Assembly (NCBI RefSeq): GCF_022829365.1
Contig: NZ_JAKSYJ010000220.1
Span: forward strand, 1-64,000
Origin: Methylobacterium sp. J-077
GTDB taxonomy: Bacteria > Pseudomonadota > Alphaproteobacteria > Rhizobiales > Beijerinckiaceae
Direction: 5' to 3'
Length of the DNA: 64,000 bases
This document shows positions 63,185-64,000 of the stretch, piece after piece. The first letter of the stretch is position 1; the number at the start of each line of letters is the position of its first letter. Both the position numbers and the translations under genes were made by a program. The notes beneath the pieces were generated by a model that was not told the DNA's origin, ran no database searches, and saw only the letters and a list, made by a program, of their open reading frames with translations.

Positions 63185-63202
63185 CTGTCACAGCGCTGTA
63201 AT
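63185..63202 (+). promoter_or_regulatory. Pho-box-like direct repeat
   Basis: CTGTCACAGCGCTGTAAT fits the Pho box CTGTCAT-N4-CTGTCAT with one mismatch in each half-site. It is 45 bases before a gene of the alkaline phosphatase superfamily, a usual PhoB target class. PhoB control is inferred. Confidence 0.55.
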
Positions 63203-63247
63203 GTTCCCCGGCCACGCCGCAGCCCGGATCGGTCGGAGATTCTGGTT

Positions 63248-64000
63248 ATGCGTCGCGTCATCATTGCCTGCCTCGTCGGATTGTGCGCCTCGGGCGCCGC
63301 TCGCGCCGAGACGCGACCTCACAACCTCGTCCTGTTCGTAGCCGACGGCCTCCGGGCCGGGATGGTGAATGCCCGGAACGCGCCGACCATGGACCGGCTG
63401 ATGAAGACCGGCGTGCGGTTCACCAACACGCACTCGATGTTCCCAACCTTCACCATGCCGAACGCCACGGCCATGGCGACCGGCCACATGCTCGGCGATA
63501 CCGGCCAGTTCGGGAACACGCTCTACACGGCCTTCCCGGTGCCCGGCGCCGGCGACAGCCTGACCCCGTTCCTGGAGAGCGACCCGGTGCTCGGCGACGT
63601 CGACGCGCATTTCGCCGGCAACTACCTCAACGAGGAGACGATCCTGAAGGCCGCCCGGGCCAAGGGTTTCTCCACCGCCAGCATCGGCAAGCTCGGACCG
63701 TCCCTGGTGTTCGACCACACCGAGCGCTCCGGCCAGTACAACATCCATTTGGACGACAGCACCGGCCGCGCCGGCGGGATCCCGCTGGGCGACGCGTTCC
63801 GCGCCCGCCTAAAGGAGGTCAACCTGCCGGACCAGGCGCCGACCCGCGGCGCCAACGGCCAGGCCGGCACCGCCGACACCCCCGGCACGGTCGTGGCCAA
63901 TCTCGAGCAGCAGGCCTATTTCGCGTCCGTCGCCACCAAGGCGGTGCTGCCGCTGTTCAAGGACCGGCAGAAGCCGTTCGTGCTGGTGTTCTGGTCGCGC
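63248..64000 (+). CDS. Alkaline-phosphatase-superfamily protein (nucleotide pyrophosphatase/phosphodiesterase-like), 5' part
   Basis: The frame is open from ATG 63248 to the window end (251 residues). MRRVIIACLVGLCASGAARA is a signal peptide. The core begins HNLVLFVADGLRAGMV with the metal-binding Asp, and the nucleophile Thr lies in FPTFTMPNATAMATGHMLGD, as in type I phosphodiesterase/nucleotide pyrophosphatases. It probably releases phosphate or nucleotides in the periplasm. GGAG lies upstream at 63235-63238. A Pho-box-like repeat precedes it. Confidence 0.85.
   Translation, partial: MRRVIIACLVGLCASGAARAETRPHNLVLFVADGLRAGMVNARNAPTMDRLMKTGVRFTNTHSMFPTFTMPNATAMATGHMLGDTGQFGNTLYTAFPVPGAGDSLTPFLESDPVLGDVDAHFAGNYLNEETILKAARAKGFSTASIGKLGPSLVFDHTERSGQYNIHLDDSTGRAGGIPLGDAFRARLKEVNLPDQAPTRGANGQAGTADTPGTVVANLEQQAYFASVATKAVLPLFKDRQKPFVLVFWSR

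Larger units (their letters stand above)
62859..63247. other. Intergenic region, 389 bp, with repeat, palindrome and Pho-box-like site
   Basis: Contains the REP-like element 62903-62994, the 16-bp palindrome at 63008-63023 and the Pho-box-like repeat at 63185-63202. A short open frame from the palindrome (ATG 63019) to 63201 looks non-coding. The remainder is probably the leader of the phosphatase gene. Confidence 0.6.

Noticed and set aside
63019-63201. Short frame beginning MSQVIAVSANRLEAADPM in the phosphatase leader
   Set aside because: No ribosome-binding site; the ATG is inside a perfect DNA palindrome and the stop lies inside the Pho-box-like repeat.

Overview
The window looks like chromosome of a high-GC alphaproteobacterium, most likely Methylobacterium or a close relative in the Hyphomicrobiales. 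This rests on the estimated high GC, on alphaproteobacterial families (MucR/Ros regulator, CsbD and DUF1328 stress proteins, DUF2937, DUF2939, a 1,614-residue NAD-glutamate dehydrogenase, a phasin) and on the gene order rplU-rpmA-obgE-proB-proA-nadD-rsfS-rlmH-envC-ctpA-deacetylase-rppH. I saw no rRNA, tRNA, CRISPR array, insertion sequence, prophage or integrase. Most of the window is housekeeping sequence with short accessory patches. I found no convincing new multi-gene system.

Layout. 1-4.7 kb: end of a catabolic operon (DUF6285, acyl-CoA synthetase), a phasin overlapping an alpha/beta hydrolase, and an XRE regulator. 4.8-9.5 kb: cupin, rsmD-rluB, the stress proteins DUF1328 and CsbD, tadA, and an SDR lacking the usual catalytic Tyr. 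9.5-14.6 kb: outer-membrane beta-barrel, a MucR homologue without zinc ligands, and a LacI-type regulator beside an MFS exporter with a clean palindrome between them. 14.7-25 kb: the giant gdh, then MarR, three MFS transporters and a DoxX protein. 25-31.7 kb: DUF3313 lipoprotein, guaB, panE-like reductase, mini-lipoprotein, RsmB-like methyltransferase, secreted hydrolase. 31.7-37.8 kb: O-antigen-ligase-like membrane protein, DUF2937, WD40-DUF1275 pair, single-domain response regulator, DUF2939, rppH.

37.8-51.2 kb is the conserved leftward cluster for ribosome biogenesis, proline synthesis, NAD synthesis and cell division. It is interrupted between obgE and proB by a Tat-exported bicupin and a decaying VapBC-type toxin-antitoxin pair whose antitoxin is frameshifted. 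51.4-64 kb carries a D-carbamoylase, YceI, ruvA, the iron-storage pair bfd-bfr with Irr-like palindromes, dapB-gpmA-alkB, a DUF817-DUF2809 membrane pair, asd, and the start of an alkaline-phosphatase-family gene preceded by a Pho-box-like repeat.

Two dispersed palindromic repeat families occur (42484 and 62903; 31666 and 49625). Several intergenic palindromes and CtrA-like boxes are reported as candidate regulatory sites. All functional calls come from reading the translated sequence; no database search was run.
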